Positions 35,186-43,713 of a DNA stretch of 64,000 nucleotides are shown piece after piece; the first letter of the stretch is position 1; each line of letters begins with the position of its first letter. A program made the translations under genes and the position numbers. This stretch comes from Rubellimicrobium roseum (lineage in GTDB: Bacteria; Pseudomonadota; Alphaproteobacteria; Rhodobacterales; Rhodobacteraceae): the NCBI RefSeq assembly GCF_006152145.1, contig NZ_VDFV01000003.1, positions 182,413 to 246,412 on the forward strand, given 5' to 3'. Under the pieces are notes generated by a model. The model made no database searches. It saw only the letters and a list, made by a program, of their open reading frames with translations, and had not been told where the DNA came from.

Positions 35186-36373
35186 ATGACTGTTCAGCAC
35201 GCGGGGGCCGTGGCCCCGTCGCAATCCCTTGCCGTCCGCGCCTTCGACAGCAGCCGTCTGGAGGCGTTCTGCGCCACGGCGGAATTCGACCGCCCGACGC
35301 TCGTGCTCGACGTCGACCGAGTCGAGGCGCAGTACCATGCGCTCAAGGCCGGCCTGGGCCATGCCGACATCCACTACGCGGTGAAGGCGAACCCGCATCC
35401 GGCGATCCTCGGCCGCCTCGTCAGGCTCGGCGCGCACTTCGACGCCGCCTCGCGCGGCGAGATCGAGATGTGCCTCGCGCAGGGCGCCCAGCCGCACCAG
35501 ATCTCCTACGGCAACACGATCAAGCGCGTGGTCGACATCGCCTGGGCGCACCAGGCAGGCATCACGCTCTTCGCCGCCGACGCCGAGGAAGAGCTGGAGA
35601 AGATTGCCGAGCACGCCCCCGGCGCGCAGGTCTACATCCGCGTCATTGTCGAGGTGTCGATGGCCGACTGGCCGCTGACCCGCAAGTTCGGCTGCGACCG
35701 TGACACGGCGCTGCGCCTCCTCGACACCGCCAAGGCGCTGGGCCTCGACCCCGTGGGCTTCTCGTTCCACGTGGGTTCTCAGACCCGCAAGGCCGAGATG
35801 TGGCGCCCGACGCTCGACGCCGTGGGCCAACTCTGGGCCGACGCCAAGGCGGCTGGGCACGAGCTGACGATGCTCAACATCGGCGGCGGCTTCCCGGCGT
35901 TCTACGGCGAGGAGATCCAGGCCCCGACCGACTACGCCGCGGGCGTGATGGCGATGGTGACCGAGCGCTTCGGCCACGTCCCCCGCGTCATGGCGGAGCC
36001 GGGCCGCGGCCTCGTGGCCGAGGCGGGCATGATCGTGGCCGAGGTCGTCCTGACCTCCAAGAAGTCCGATCGCGACCTGCACCGCTGGGTCTACCTGTCG
36101 ATCGGCCGCTTCTCGGGCCTGGCCGAGACCGAAGGCGAGGCGATCCGCTACCAGTTCGTGACCCCGCATGACGGCGAGGCCACGGGCCCTTGCATCGTCG
36201 CCGGCCCCTCCTGCGACTCGGCCGACGTGCTGTACGAGAAGCGGCCCATGCAGCTTCCGCTCGCTCTCAAGGCCGGCGATCGCGTGCTGATCCGCAACAC
36301 GGGCGCCTACACCTCGACCTACTCGTCGGTGTGCTTCAACGGCTTTCCTCCGCTCGAAGCCGTCGCGATCTGA
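35186..36373 (+). CDS. speF: Type III PLP ornithine decarboxylase
   Basis: A 395-residue fold-III PLP decarboxylase of the eukaryote-like ornithine/lysine decarboxylase group, making putrescine from ornithine. The PLP lysine is Lys 67 in HYAVKANPHP. FDAASRGEIEMCL, GFSFHVGSQ, MLNIGGGFPAFYG and AEPGRGLV are the barrel motifs, and the catalytic cysteine is Cys 343 in GPSCDSADVLYEKR, contributed across the dimer. The FHVGSQ region is consistent with ornithine or lysine as substrate. ATG at 35186 has CGGAG at 35174-35178. A structured leader precedes it and a strong terminator follows, so it is a single-gene transcript. The symbol is by similarity to alphaproteobacterial speF; odc is also used. 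Confidence 0.92.
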   Translation: MTVQHAGAVAPSQSLAVRAFDSSRLEAFCATAEFDRPTLVLDVDRVEAQYHALKAGLGHADIHYAVKANPHPAILGRLVRLGAHFDAASRGEIEMCLAQGAQPHQISYGNTIKRVVDIAWAHQAGITLFAADAEEELEKIAEHAPGAQVYIRVIVEVSMADWPLTRKFGCDRDTALRLLDTAKALGLDPVGFSFHVGSQTRKAEMWRPTLDAVGQLWADAKAAGHELTMLNIGGGFPAFYGEEIQAPTDYAAGVMAMVTERFGHVPRVMAEPGRGLVAEAGMIVAEVVLTSKKSDRDLHRWVYLSIGRFSGLAETEGEAIRYQFVTPHDGEATGPCIVAGPSCDSADVLYEKRPMQLPLALKAGDRVLIRNTGAYTSTYSSVCFNGFPPLEAVAI

Positions 36374-36407
36374 GCGGGCGGCCCCGGCAGGGGCCATCAA
36401 GGTCAGG

Positions 36408-36440
36408 AAGGGCGGGTGCCTTGTGGTGCCCGCCCTTTTT
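36408..36440 (+). terminator. Rho-independent terminator of the decarboxylase gene
   Basis: A 13-bp stem with two wobbles (36408-36420 with 36425-36437), TTGT loop and a T run to 36440. This is one of the clearest intrinsic terminators in the window. Confidence 0.9.
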
Positions 36441-36845
36441 CGTGACCTCCCGTGCCGCTCACCGAGGATCGGAAACGGCATGGCCGGCCAGATGGAAGCT
36501 CGGCCGGCCTTGTGGACGCCTTCGCACGAGCGGCGCGGGGGAGGGCCCGCGCTGCGGGTCGGGGCAACCCTGGACCTCGCCCTTCACATGGTCTGATCGC
36601 CTCTCAGGCTGAAGGCGAACTGTTCCTGATAAGCGTCGGGCTCGTGGGCCTTGGAAGGGGATGCCATTGATGCCGTGCTCGGGCGGGGAGGGCCGACGGT
36701 AGCCGTCCGTGTAGAGGAAAGCCGGACTCCACCGCCATGCCGCCCTCCCGCGAACTCGCCGCTTCCACGTAGATCTCGGGCCTGGAAGCGCCTGCCACGA
36801 TGTCCTCGTATCACTCGTCCGGATGGCGGCCGTCTCGGGTCCCTG
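36441..36845. other. 405-bp region with no clear gene; possible CDS remnant
   Basis: Between the decarboxylase terminator and the ABC ATPase gene I find no intact gene. On the minus strand, about 36590-36760, two different frames in turn look protein-like: one with FLYTDGYRRPSPPEHGINGI, then another ending KAHEPDAYQEQFAFSLRG before a stop at 36584-36586. This suggests a frameshifted remnant of a gene lying downstream of the ATPase pair. I cannot identify its family. The rest shows nothing recognisable. Confidence 0.35.
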
Positions 36846-37916
36846 TCACGCGCCTTGCAGATGGGAGGGCGGGGCCGGGTTGAATCCCGGTCCCTTGAGG
36901 ATGACCACCGTGGGCCGGGCATCCGGCCGCACCAGGATGGCGGGGTCGTGCAGGTGGCAGGCGACCCAGCGCCCGGGCGCGACCTCGCGCGTCGCCGGGT
37001 CGATCTCGCGGCAGACCGGCATCGCCTCGGGGCAGCGCGTGCAGAAGTTGCACCCCCGGGGCGGATCGGCCGGGGAGGGCGCGTCCCCCCGCAACGCGAT
37101 GCGCTGGCGGGCCCGCGCCGCGACCGGGTCCGGCTCGCTCGCCGCCGACAGCAGCGCCCGCGTATAGGGATGCAACGGGTCGGCATCGAGCCGCTCGCGC
37201 CCCTGCAACTCCACGATCCTCCCCAGATGCATCACCGCCACGCGGCTCGCGATATGGCGAACCATGCTCAGGTCGCGGCTGATGAACAGGTAGGCGAGCC
37301 CCCGCTTCGCCTGCAGGTCCTCCAGCAGGTTCGCCACCCGCGCCTGGACCGACCGGTCGAGCGCGGCGACGGGCTCGTCGCAGACCACCAAGCCGGGACC
37401 GAGAGCCAGCGCCCGCGCGATCCCGATTCGCTGCCGCTGTTCGTCCGAAAGGGCCTGGGGCAAGCGCGGGCCGATGCCGCGCGGAAGGCCCACGGCGTCC
37501 ATCAGCTCCGCCACGCGCTCGCGTTTCTCGCGCGCGGCCAGGCGTGTCTGCTCGTCCAGGGGCTCGCGGATGATCGCCTCGACCGTCATGCGGGGATCGA
37601 GGCTCGCCCGCGGGTCCCCGAACACCATCTGCATCCGGGGCCGCAGGGGCCGCAGCGCCGCCTGCGGCATCCGCCCGATCTCGGTCCCCTCGATGCGGAT
37701 CGAGCCCTCGGTGAGGTCCAGAAGCCGCAGCACCGCGTGCGCCGTCGTGGACTTGCCGCAGCCCGACTCGCCCACCAGCCCCAGCGTCTCGCCGGGCTGT
37801 ACGTCGAAGCTCACCCCGTCCACCGCCTTCACCACGCCCACGCGGCGGCGCAGGAGCCCCCCGTGGATCGGGAAATGCACCTTGAGCCCGCGCACCGAGA
37901 CCAGAGGCTCAGCCAT
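36846..37916 (-). CDS. Oligopeptide/dipeptide-type ABC ATPase with altered catalytic motifs
   Basis: A 356-residue ATPase of the DppF/OppF class. Walker A is GESGCGKST, Walker B LVVCDEPVAALD, and the C-terminal oligopeptide-ABC cysteine domain is present (CNFCTRCPEAMPVC). Three normally invariant sites are changed: the Q-loop glutamine is Gly 100 (VFGDPRASLDPR), the LSGGQ signature is LSDEQ (Asp 158, Glu 159), and the H-loop histidine is Arg 214 (FISRDLSMV). It would still bind ATP but hydrolysis should be impaired. It overlaps the stop of the partner ATPase by 8 bp. No permease or binding-protein gene adjoins the pair. ATG at 37916 gives the normal N-terminus. Confidence 0.88.
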   Translation of the reverse strand: MAEPLVSVRGLKVHFPIHGGLLRRRVGVVKAVDGVSFDVQPGETLGLVGESGCGKSTTAHAVLRLLDLTEGSIRIEGTEIGRMPQAALRPLRPRMQMVFGDPRASLDPRMTVEAIIREPLDEQTRLAAREKRERVAELMDAVGLPRGIGPRLPQALSDEQRQRIGIARALALGPGLVVCDEPVAALDRSVQARVANLLEDLQAKRGLAYLFISRDLSMVRHIASRVAVMHLGRIVELQGRERLDADPLHPYTRALLSAASEPDPVAARARQRIALRGDAPSPADPPRGCNFCTRCPEAMPVCREIDPATREVAPGRWVACHLHDPAILVRPDARPTVVILKGPGFNPAPPSHLQGA

Positions 37917-38934
37917 CGACGACCTCCAACTGGGGCCGCTGCGGCGCAAGGCCCGGATCGCTCAGGAAACAGGCCGCGTCATGGCCCTCGCCCACCGGGT
38001 AGCGCTGCGGGTTCAGCCGGTGGCAGACGTCATAGGCATGGGGGCAGCGGTCGCGGAAGGTGCAGACGTCCGGAGGAGTCCTCAGGACCGGCGGCTGCCC
38101 TTCCATCACCGCGAGCCGCCGGACCCGCTCCACCCGTGCCTTGGGGACAGAGGCCAGCAGCGCCTGCGTGTAGGGATGGCGCGGATCGGCGAAGAGCGCG
38201 TCCACCGGAGCGTGCTCCACCACCTGTCCGCCATGCATCACGATCACCCGGTCGGCGAGGCCCGCCACCACCCCCGGGTCCTGCGTGATCCAGAGCACCG
38301 CGATCCCCAGCGTCTGGCGCAGCTCCTGCATCAGGTCGTGGATCTCCGCCTGGATCGTGACGTCCAGCGCCGCGGTGGGCTCGTCCGCGATCAGCACCGT
38401 GGGGTCGCAGGCCAAGGCGATGGCGAACAGCACGCGCTGACGCAGGTCGCCCGAGACCTGGTGCGGGTAGTCGTCCAGCCGCCGGTGCGCGTCGGGGATG
38501 CCGACCTGCGCCATCAACTCGGCCGCCCGCGCGCGGGCCTGCCGCCTGGTCAGCCCCAGGTGCAGGCGCAACGGCTCCACGATCTGGAAGCCCAGGGTGA
38601 GCACGGGGTTCAGCGCGGTCATCCGGTCCTGGACCACGAAGCCGATGCGCCCGCCACGCATCGACCGCAGCGCCTCGGGGTCCAGCCGCAGCAGGTCCTG
38701 GCCCTCGAACAGCACCGGCCCGCCCGAAACCTCGGCCGGCGGCGAAGGCAGCAGCCCCAGGAGCGACATCGCCAAGACGGACTTGCCCGACCCGGACTCG
38801 CCCACCACCCCCAGAATCTCCCCCGCCTTCAGCGTGAAGGACACGTCGTTGACGGCATGGAAGCTCCCCGCGCGCGTGCGGAACACGGTCCGGAGGTTCC
38901 GGACCTCCAGGACGTTCGGCGTCCCTTCGGGCAT
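37909..38934 (-). CDS. Oligopeptide/dipeptide-type ABC ATPase with altered H-loop
   Basis: A 341-residue ATPase of the DppD/OppD class. Walker A is GESGSGKSV, the Q-loop is kept (VVQDRMTALNP), and Walker B is VLIADEPTAALD. The signature is VSGDLRQ instead of LSGGMRQ (Gly to Asp at 163), and the H-loop histidine is Gln 218 (LWITQDPGVVAG). The C-terminal CTFRDRCPHAYDVC block is the usual oligopeptide-ABC extension. Together with the next gene (8-bp overlap) it forms an ATPase pair in which both H-loops are lost. ATG at 38934 follows GGGAGCC. An M20 amidohydrolase gene lies divergently, about 165 bp away, and might act on the same substrate. Confidence 0.88.
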   Translation of the reverse strand: MPEGTPNVLEVRNLRTVFRTRAGSFHAVNDVSFTLKAGEILGVVGESGSGKSVLAMSLLGLLPSPPAEVSGGPVLFEGQDLLRLDPEALRSMRGGRIGFVVQDRMTALNPVLTLGFQIVEPLRLHLGLTRRQARARAAELMAQVGIPDAHRRLDDYPHQVSGDLRQRVLFAIALACDPTVLIADEPTAALDVTIQAEIHDLMQELRQTLGIAVLWITQDPGVVAGLADRVIVMHGGQVVEHAPVDALFADPRHPYTQALLASVPKARVERVRRLAVMEGQPPVLRTPPDVCTFRDRCPHAYDVCHRLNPQRYPVGEGHDAACFLSDPGLAPQRPQLEVVDG

Positions 38935-39099
38935 ATGGAGGCTCCCTGCGGTCGGGCCGTTCGGCCGCGCCTTTGCGACAAACGCTACCGCGTCCGCGAC
39001 ATGTCGCAAGCCCCGGCGTGGCGTGACGTCGCGGCGTCATGGGGTTGCCCCGGCAGGGGCGGCGGGCGACACTCCGGCCATCCAACGAGAGTGCCGCCG

Positions 39100-40266
39100 A
39101 TGCCGCCCAAGAACCGCTTCGCCGAGATGCAGCCCGAGATCGCCGCCTGGCGCCGCGACCTCCACGAGCATCCCGAGATCCTGTTCGACACCCACCGCAC
39201 CGCCGCCCTCGTGGCGGATCGCCTGCGCGCCTTCGGCTGCGACGAGGTGGCGACGGGCCTGGGGCGCACGGGCGTCGTGGGCGTCATCAAGGGCCGCCAG
39301 ACCGCCTCGGGCAAGGTCATCGGCCTGCGCGCCGACATGGACGCGCTGCCGATCCAGGAGGCGACCGGCGCCCCCCATGCCTCCAAGATTCCCGGCGCGA
39401 TGCACGCCTGCGGTCATGACGGCCACACCGCGATGCTGCTCGGCGCCGCCAAGTATCTCTGCGAGACGCGCAACTTCGACGGCACGGTCGTGGTGATCTT
39501 CCAGCCCGCCGAGGAGGGCGGCGGCGGCGGGCGCGAGATGTGCGCCGATGGCCTCATGGACCGCTGGAACGTGACCGAGGTCTACGGGATGCACAACTGG
39601 CCCGGACGCCCCGTGGGCAGCTTCTCGATCCGCGCCGGCACCTTCTTCGCCGCCACCGACCAGTTCGAGATCGCCGTCGAAGGCAGGGGCGGCCACGCCG
39701 CCAAGCCGCAGGAGACGGTCGACCCCACCGTGACCTCCGCCCACCTGATCCTGGCGCTGCAGAGCATCGTCAGCCGCAACGCCGACCCTGTGGCGCAGAT
39801 CGTCGTCTCCGTCACTTCCGTCGAGTCCTCGTCCAAGGCCTTCAACGTGATCCCTTCGCGCGTCACGCTGCGCGGCACCGTCCGCACGATGTCCAAGGAG
39901 TTGCGCGACATGGCCGAGACGCGGGTCAAGGCCATCGCCGAGGCGACCTGCCTCGCCTATGGGGCCACGGCGCAGGTCCGCTACATGCGCGGCTATCCCG
40001 TGATGGCCAACCACGAGGCGCAGACCGACTTCGCGCGCGAGGTGGCCGCGCAGGTCTCGGGCGGCTGCGACGAAGCCCCTCTGGTCATGGGCGGCGAGGA
40101 CTTCGCCTACATGCTGGAGGAGCGCCCCGGCGCCTATATCCTGGTCGGCAACGGCCCGACCGCGCCGGTCCACCACCCGGAATACGACTTCAACGACGAG
40201 GCGATCCCCGCCGGCTGCTCGTGGTTCGCGGGCATGGCCGAGACACGGATGCCGCTCGCGGTCTGA
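39100..40266 (+). CDS. M20-family amidohydrolase (hippurate/IAA-amino acid hydrolase-like)
   Basis: A 388-residue metal-dependent amidohydrolase of the M20D group (hippuricase, N-acyl amino acid hydrolases). The metal ligands are visible in RADMDALPIQE, HACGHDGHTAML and FQPAEEGGGGG, and a later HNWPGRPVG segment and VMGGEDFAYML are typical. The dimerisation domain lies at about 190-300 (GRGGHAAKPQETVDP). It probably cleaves an acylated amino acid in the cytosol. ATG at 39100 is chosen; an in-frame GTG at 39091 is possible. It is divergent from the ABC ATPase pair, whose remaining partners may once have imported its substrate. Confidence 0.9.
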   Translation: MPPKNRFAEMQPEIAAWRRDLHEHPEILFDTHRTAALVADRLRAFGCDEVATGLGRTGVVGVIKGRQTASGKVIGLRADMDALPIQEATGAPHASKIPGAMHACGHDGHTAMLLGAAKYLCETRNFDGTVVVIFQPAEEGGGGGREMCADGLMDRWNVTEVYGMHNWPGRPVGSFSIRAGTFFAATDQFEIAVEGRGGHAAKPQETVDPTVTSAHLILALQSIVSRNADPVAQIVVSVTSVESSSKAFNVIPSRVTLRGTVRTMSKELRDMAETRVKAIAEATCLAYGATAQVRYMRGYPVMANHEAQTDFAREVAAQVSGGCDEAPLVMGGEDFAYMLEERPGAYILVGNGPTAPVHHPEYDFNDEAIPAGCSWFAGMAETRMPLAV

Positions 40267-40290
40267 TCCCGGCGCGGGCCTCGGCCCGCC

Positions 40291-41349
40291 CTAGCGCGCC
40301 AGCATCTCCCGGTAGAGGACGTTGAGCCGCGCCGCCTCGTCCTCGATGCGGAAGTTCGCCACCACATGCGCCCGCGCGGCCTCGCTCCAGCGGGCCAGCC
40401 GGGCGGGGTCGCCCAGCGCCTCGCGCACGGCCGTCGCCATCGCAGGCCCGTCATCGGGCGGGATCAGGAGGCCCGTCTCCCCCGCGACCACCTGCTCCTC
40501 GAAGGCGCCCACCCGCGTCGCCACCACCGGCACGCCGCAGGCCATGGCCTCGATGGGGGTGACCCCGAACCCTTCCCACCTCTGCGGCGCCACGAAGAGA
40601 TCGAGCGCCTGGTACCACCGCGCGATCTCGCCCACCGGCACCTCGCCCATGAACCTCAGCCGATCCGACAGCCCCGCCGCCGCGATCCGCTCCTCCAGCC
40701 CGCGCTGGAACTCCCGATGCTCGGCAGTGGCCCGCCCCAGGACGATCCCGCCGCCATCGGGCCGCTCCCGCAAGAAGGCGATCAGGGCGTCCACGAACAG
40801 GTCCGTCCCCTTCTGCGCGCGGATGCGCCCGAAGCAGCCCACCAGCGGGCCGGGGGGTAGCCCCATCGTCGCCCGCAGCGCCGCGCGATCCGGCGCAGGC
40901 CGGAACGCCTCGGTGTCGATCCCGTGATGCACCACGACCGAGGGCCGCTCCAGATAGGCCGCCGTCTTCGCGGACGTGGAGACCACCGCGTCCATCCGCC
41001 GGATCAGCCACTTGGTGAAGCCGGTATGGTGCCGCTGCGAGGCCGAGGTGAACACGAGCCGCAGGTCCTTGCCCAGCGCCCGCAGCGCCAGCCCGCCCAG
41101 CATCTCGACGTTGCGCCGGGCGTGCCAGACGCGCGGTCCCCGCGGTCCCCGGCGCGGCATCGTCAGAAGGTCCCGCAGCCGGATCTGCGGCAGGTCCTCC
41201 GGCAGGACGGGCCCGGTCACCACCACGCCCATCCCGCGCGCCTGAACCGGCACGAGGCGGAACACCGTCGAGGTCACGCCCGACAGCCGCTTCTTGAAAT
41301 TCGGCGCGATCACCTCGACTTGCGCCGGGTCCTTCAGGTTTCTCGTCAA
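40291..41349 (-). CDS. Glycosyltransferase family 4-type protein
   Basis: A 352-residue GT-B glycosyltransferase. The N-terminal half has VEVIAPNFKKRLSGVTSTVF, typical of lipopolysaccharide-core enzymes of Rhodobacteraceae. The C-terminal donor domain has GCFGRIRAQKGTDLFVDA, LRFMGEVPVGEIARWYQALD, and the nucleotide-sugar motif PQRWEGFGVTPIEAMACGVPVVAT. No ATG fits. TTG at 41349 overlaps the waaA stop (TTGA) and gives a full-length N-terminus. Coupling to waaA strongly suggests it adds a sugar to the Kdo/lipid A core. The exact linkage is unknown. Confidence 0.87.
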   Translation of the reverse strand: MTRNLKDPAQVEVIAPNFKKRLSGVTSTVFRLVPVQARGMGVVVTGPVLPEDLPQIRLRDLLTMPRRGPRGPRVWHARRNVEMLGGLALRALGKDLRLVFTSASQRHHTGFTKWLIRRMDAVVSTSAKTAAYLERPSVVVHHGIDTEAFRPAPDRAALRATMGLPPGPLVGCFGRIRAQKGTDLFVDALIAFLRERPDGGGIVLGRATAEHREFQRGLEERIAAAGLSDRLRFMGEVPVGEIARWYQALDLFVAPQRWEGFGVTPIEAMACGVPVVATRVGAFEEQVVAGETGLLIPPDDGPAMATAVREALGDPARLARWSEAARAHVVANFRIEDEAARLNVLYREMLAR

Positions 41350-42620
41350 GAGATCATCCCCAGGAGCTCCCGCGCGATCCCTTCCGTGCGGCCCACCTGC
41401 GCCGCCGCGACCTGCAGCCCCGCCTCGCGCATCGCGCCCAGAAGCTGCGGCTCGGCCAGCAGGTCCCCCGCCGCCTGCGCCAGTTCCTCGGCGTCGCGCA
41501 CCGTCAGCGCCGCGCCCGCCGATTCCAGCGCGGTCACGTCGGCGGCGACGGTCTCGCGCAGCGGCCCGATCAGCAGCGCCGCCCCGCAATGCGCGGCCTC
41601 CCAGGGGTTGTGCCCGCCCACCGGCACCAGGGAGCCGCCAAGGAACACCAGCGGCGCGAGCCGGAACCAGAGCCCGGTCTCGCCCAGCGTGTCGGCCAGG
41701 TAGACGGACCTGTCGGGCTCGCCCCCGTGGCTCCGCCGGCTCGCCTCGAAGCCGCGCCGCCGGACCGCGTCTAGGATGGCGTCGCCCCGCTCGGGATGGC
41801 GAGGCACCAGGATCAGCCGCGCGGCCGGATGCCGCCGCCGCACCTGGGCATGCGCGGTCAGCACCGCCTCCTCCTCGCCGGGATGCGTGGAGATCGCCGC
41901 CCAGACCGGAGCGTCGCCCAGAATGCGCGACAGGCGCACCTGCTCGGCCGGGTCGCTGGGCGGGGCGCCGGCCGAAGCCTTCATGTTGCCGCCCACCGTC
42001 ACCCGGTCGGGGTCTGCCCCCAAGCCCACCAGCGCCTCGCGCATCCCGTCCGTCTGCGTCACGATCCGGGTGAAGAGCCCCAGCACCGCCCGCGCGCTGC
42101 GCGGCACCCGACCCCAGGTGCGCAGGCTGCGCGGCGACATCCGCGCGTTCATCAGCACGAGCGGCACGCCCCGCTCGGCCGCCAGCCGCAGCGTCTGCGG
42201 CCAGATCTCGCTTTCCACCACCACGCCCAGGTCGGGCCGCCAGTGGTCGAGGAACCGCTCCACCGGCCCCGACACGTCGAGCGGCGCGAACTGGTGCAGG
42301 ACGCCGCGCGGAAGCCGCTTCTCCAGGATCGCGGCCGAGCTGGCCGTGCCGGTCGTCACCAGCACCCGCGCGTCGCGCGCCACGATGTCCACCAGCGGCA
42401 GCACCGACAGGCTTTCGCCGACGCTCGCCGCATGGAACCACACGAGCCGTCCCTCGGGCCGGGGATGCGTCGCCTCGCCCAGCCGCTCGCGCTGCCGCTC
42501 GGGCGGCACGCCCTGCGTGCCCAGCTTCTGCGACACGCGGCGGAAAGCCCGGCCCCGCAGCAGGTCCGCCCCCAGCCCGTAAAGGCGCAGCAGCGTGGGC
42601 CAGGGCAGGGGGCCGGCCAC
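41346..42620 (-). CDS. waaA: 3-deoxy-D-manno-octulosonate (Kdo) transferase
   Basis: A 424-residue Kdo transferase that attaches Kdo to lipid IVA. Recognised segments are LVWFHAASVGESLSVLPL (with the catalytic Glu), LVTTGTASSAAIL, VVVESEIWPQTL, and in the donor domain ISTHPGEEEAVL, LILVPRHPERGD, and FLGGSLVPVGGHNPWEAA. The length is normal. It starts at GTG 42620, with a GGGGGG ribosome-binding site inside the end of moaA, whose stop is only 4 bp upstream. The following glycosyltransferase overlaps its stop. The N-terminal membrane anchor helix is weak. Confidence 0.94.
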   Translation of the reverse strand: MAGPLPWPTLLRLYGLGADLLRGRAFRRVSQKLGTQGVPPERQRERLGEATHPRPEGRLVWFHAASVGESLSVLPLVDIVARDARVLVTTGTASSAAILEKRLPRGVLHQFAPLDVSGPVERFLDHWRPDLGVVVESEIWPQTLRLAAERGVPLVLMNARMSPRSLRTWGRVPRSARAVLGLFTRIVTQTDGMREALVGLGADPDRVTVGGNMKASAGAPPSDPAEQVRLSRILGDAPVWAAISTHPGEEEAVLTAHAQVRRRHPAARLILVPRHPERGDAILDAVRRRGFEASRRSHGGEPDRSVYLADTLGETGLWFRLAPLVFLGGSLVPVGGHNPWEAAHCGAALLIGPLRETVAADVTALESAGAALTVRDAEELAQAAGDLLAEPQLLGAMREAGLQVAAAQVGRTEGIARELLGMIS

Positions 42621-42624
42621 GGGA

Positions 42625-43626
42625 TCAGCCCCCCGTGTGGCTCATGTGGCGGGAGATGCGGCCCTCCACCCCGCGGGAATAGTCGAAGTCGTGCCCCTTG
42701 GGCTTGAGCCGGATCGCCGCCCGGATGGCGTCGTCGAGCGCGTCGTCATCGGGCGACCCGCGCAGGGCGGCCCGCAGGTCCGACGCGCCCTCCTGCCCCA
42801 GGCAGGTGTGGAGCTGCCCCGTGCAGGTCAGCCGCACGCGGTTGCAGCTTTCGCAGAAGTTGTGGGACAGCGGCGTGATGAAGCCCACCTTCTGCCCCGT
42901 CTCCTCCAGCCGCACATAGCGCGCGGGCCCGCCCGTCCGCTCCGCGAGGTCGGTGATCGTGTAGCTCTCCGCCAGTCGCGCCCGCAGGTCGCGCAGGCTC
43001 CAGAACTGGTCGAGCCGCATCTCGTTGCCGATGTCGCCCATCGGCATGACCTCGATGAAGGTGAGGTCGTGCCCCTCGCGGGCGCACCACCGCACGAGGT
43101 CGAACATCTCGTCCTCCGTATCGCCCTTCAGCGCCACGGCGTTGATCTTGACGCGCAGGCCCGCGTCCCGCGCGGCCTCGATCCCCTTCAGCACCTGCTC
43201 CAGCCGTCCCCAGCGGGTCAGCCGGCGGAACCGCTCGGGGTCCAGCGTGTCCAGCGACACGTTCACCCGCCGCACGCCCACGCGCGCGAGGTCCCCGGCA
43301 AAGCGGGCGAGCTGGCTGCCGTTCGTGGTCAGCGTCAGCTCGCGCAGCGAGCCCGAGGCAAGGTGCCGCCCCATCGCCTCGAAGAACGACATGATGTTGC
43401 GCCGCACCAAGGGCTCGCCCCCGGTGATCCGCAGCTTCTCCACCCCGTGCCGCACGAAGGCCGAGCAGAGCCGGTCCAGCTCCTCCAGCGTCAGGATCTC
43501 GGTCTTGGGCAGGAACTGCATGTCCTCGGACATGCAGTAGACGCAGCGGAAGTCGCAGCGGTCGGTGACCGAAACCCGCAGGTATCGGATCGTACGGCCG
43601 AAGGGATCGACGAGAGGCGCGTCCAT
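42625..43626 (-). CDS. moaA: GTP 3',8-cyclase MoaA (molybdenum cofactor)
   Basis: A 333-residue radical SAM enzyme that converts GTP to the precursor of cyclic pyranopterin in molybdopterin synthesis. The N-terminal cluster ligands are Cys 24, 28 and 31 in [20 protein letters not shown] and [13 protein letters not shown] are the next motifs. The C-terminal second cluster is [19 protein letters not shown], and the protein ends in the required Gly-Gly. ATG at 43626 is chosen; a GTG at 43635 adds three residues. It is placed directly upstream of waaA (4 bp), an unusual pairing of cofactor and LPS genes. Confidence 0.96.
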   Translation of the reverse strand: MDAPLVDPFGRTIRYLRVSVTDRCDFRCVYCMSEDMQFLPKTEILTLEELDRLCSAFVRHGVEKLRITGGEPLVRRNIMSFFEAMGRHLASGSLRELTLTTNGSQLARFAGDLARVGVRRVNVSLDTLDPERFRRLTRWGRLEQVLKGIEAARDAGLRVKINAVALKGDTEDEMFDLVRWCAREGHDLTFIEVMPMGDIGNEMRLDQFWSLRDLRARLAESYTITDLAERTGGPARYVRLEETGQKVGFITPLSHNFCESCNRVRLTCTGQLHTCLGQEGASDLRAALRGSPDDDALDDAIRAAIRLKPKGHDFDYSRGVEGRISRHMSHTGG

Positions 43627-43713
43627 GCCTGACACCTAGGCCGATGGGCGACGCGCCGCAAGCCGGAGTCGCCCCGGTTGCGCCCGCGGGCGGCCTTGGT
43701 CTAGCCTCGGCCC

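Noticed and set aside
36452..36670. 72-codon plus-strand frame after the decarboxylase terminator
   Set aside because: No ribosome-binding site and no family resemblance; composition is what random GC-rich sequence gives.
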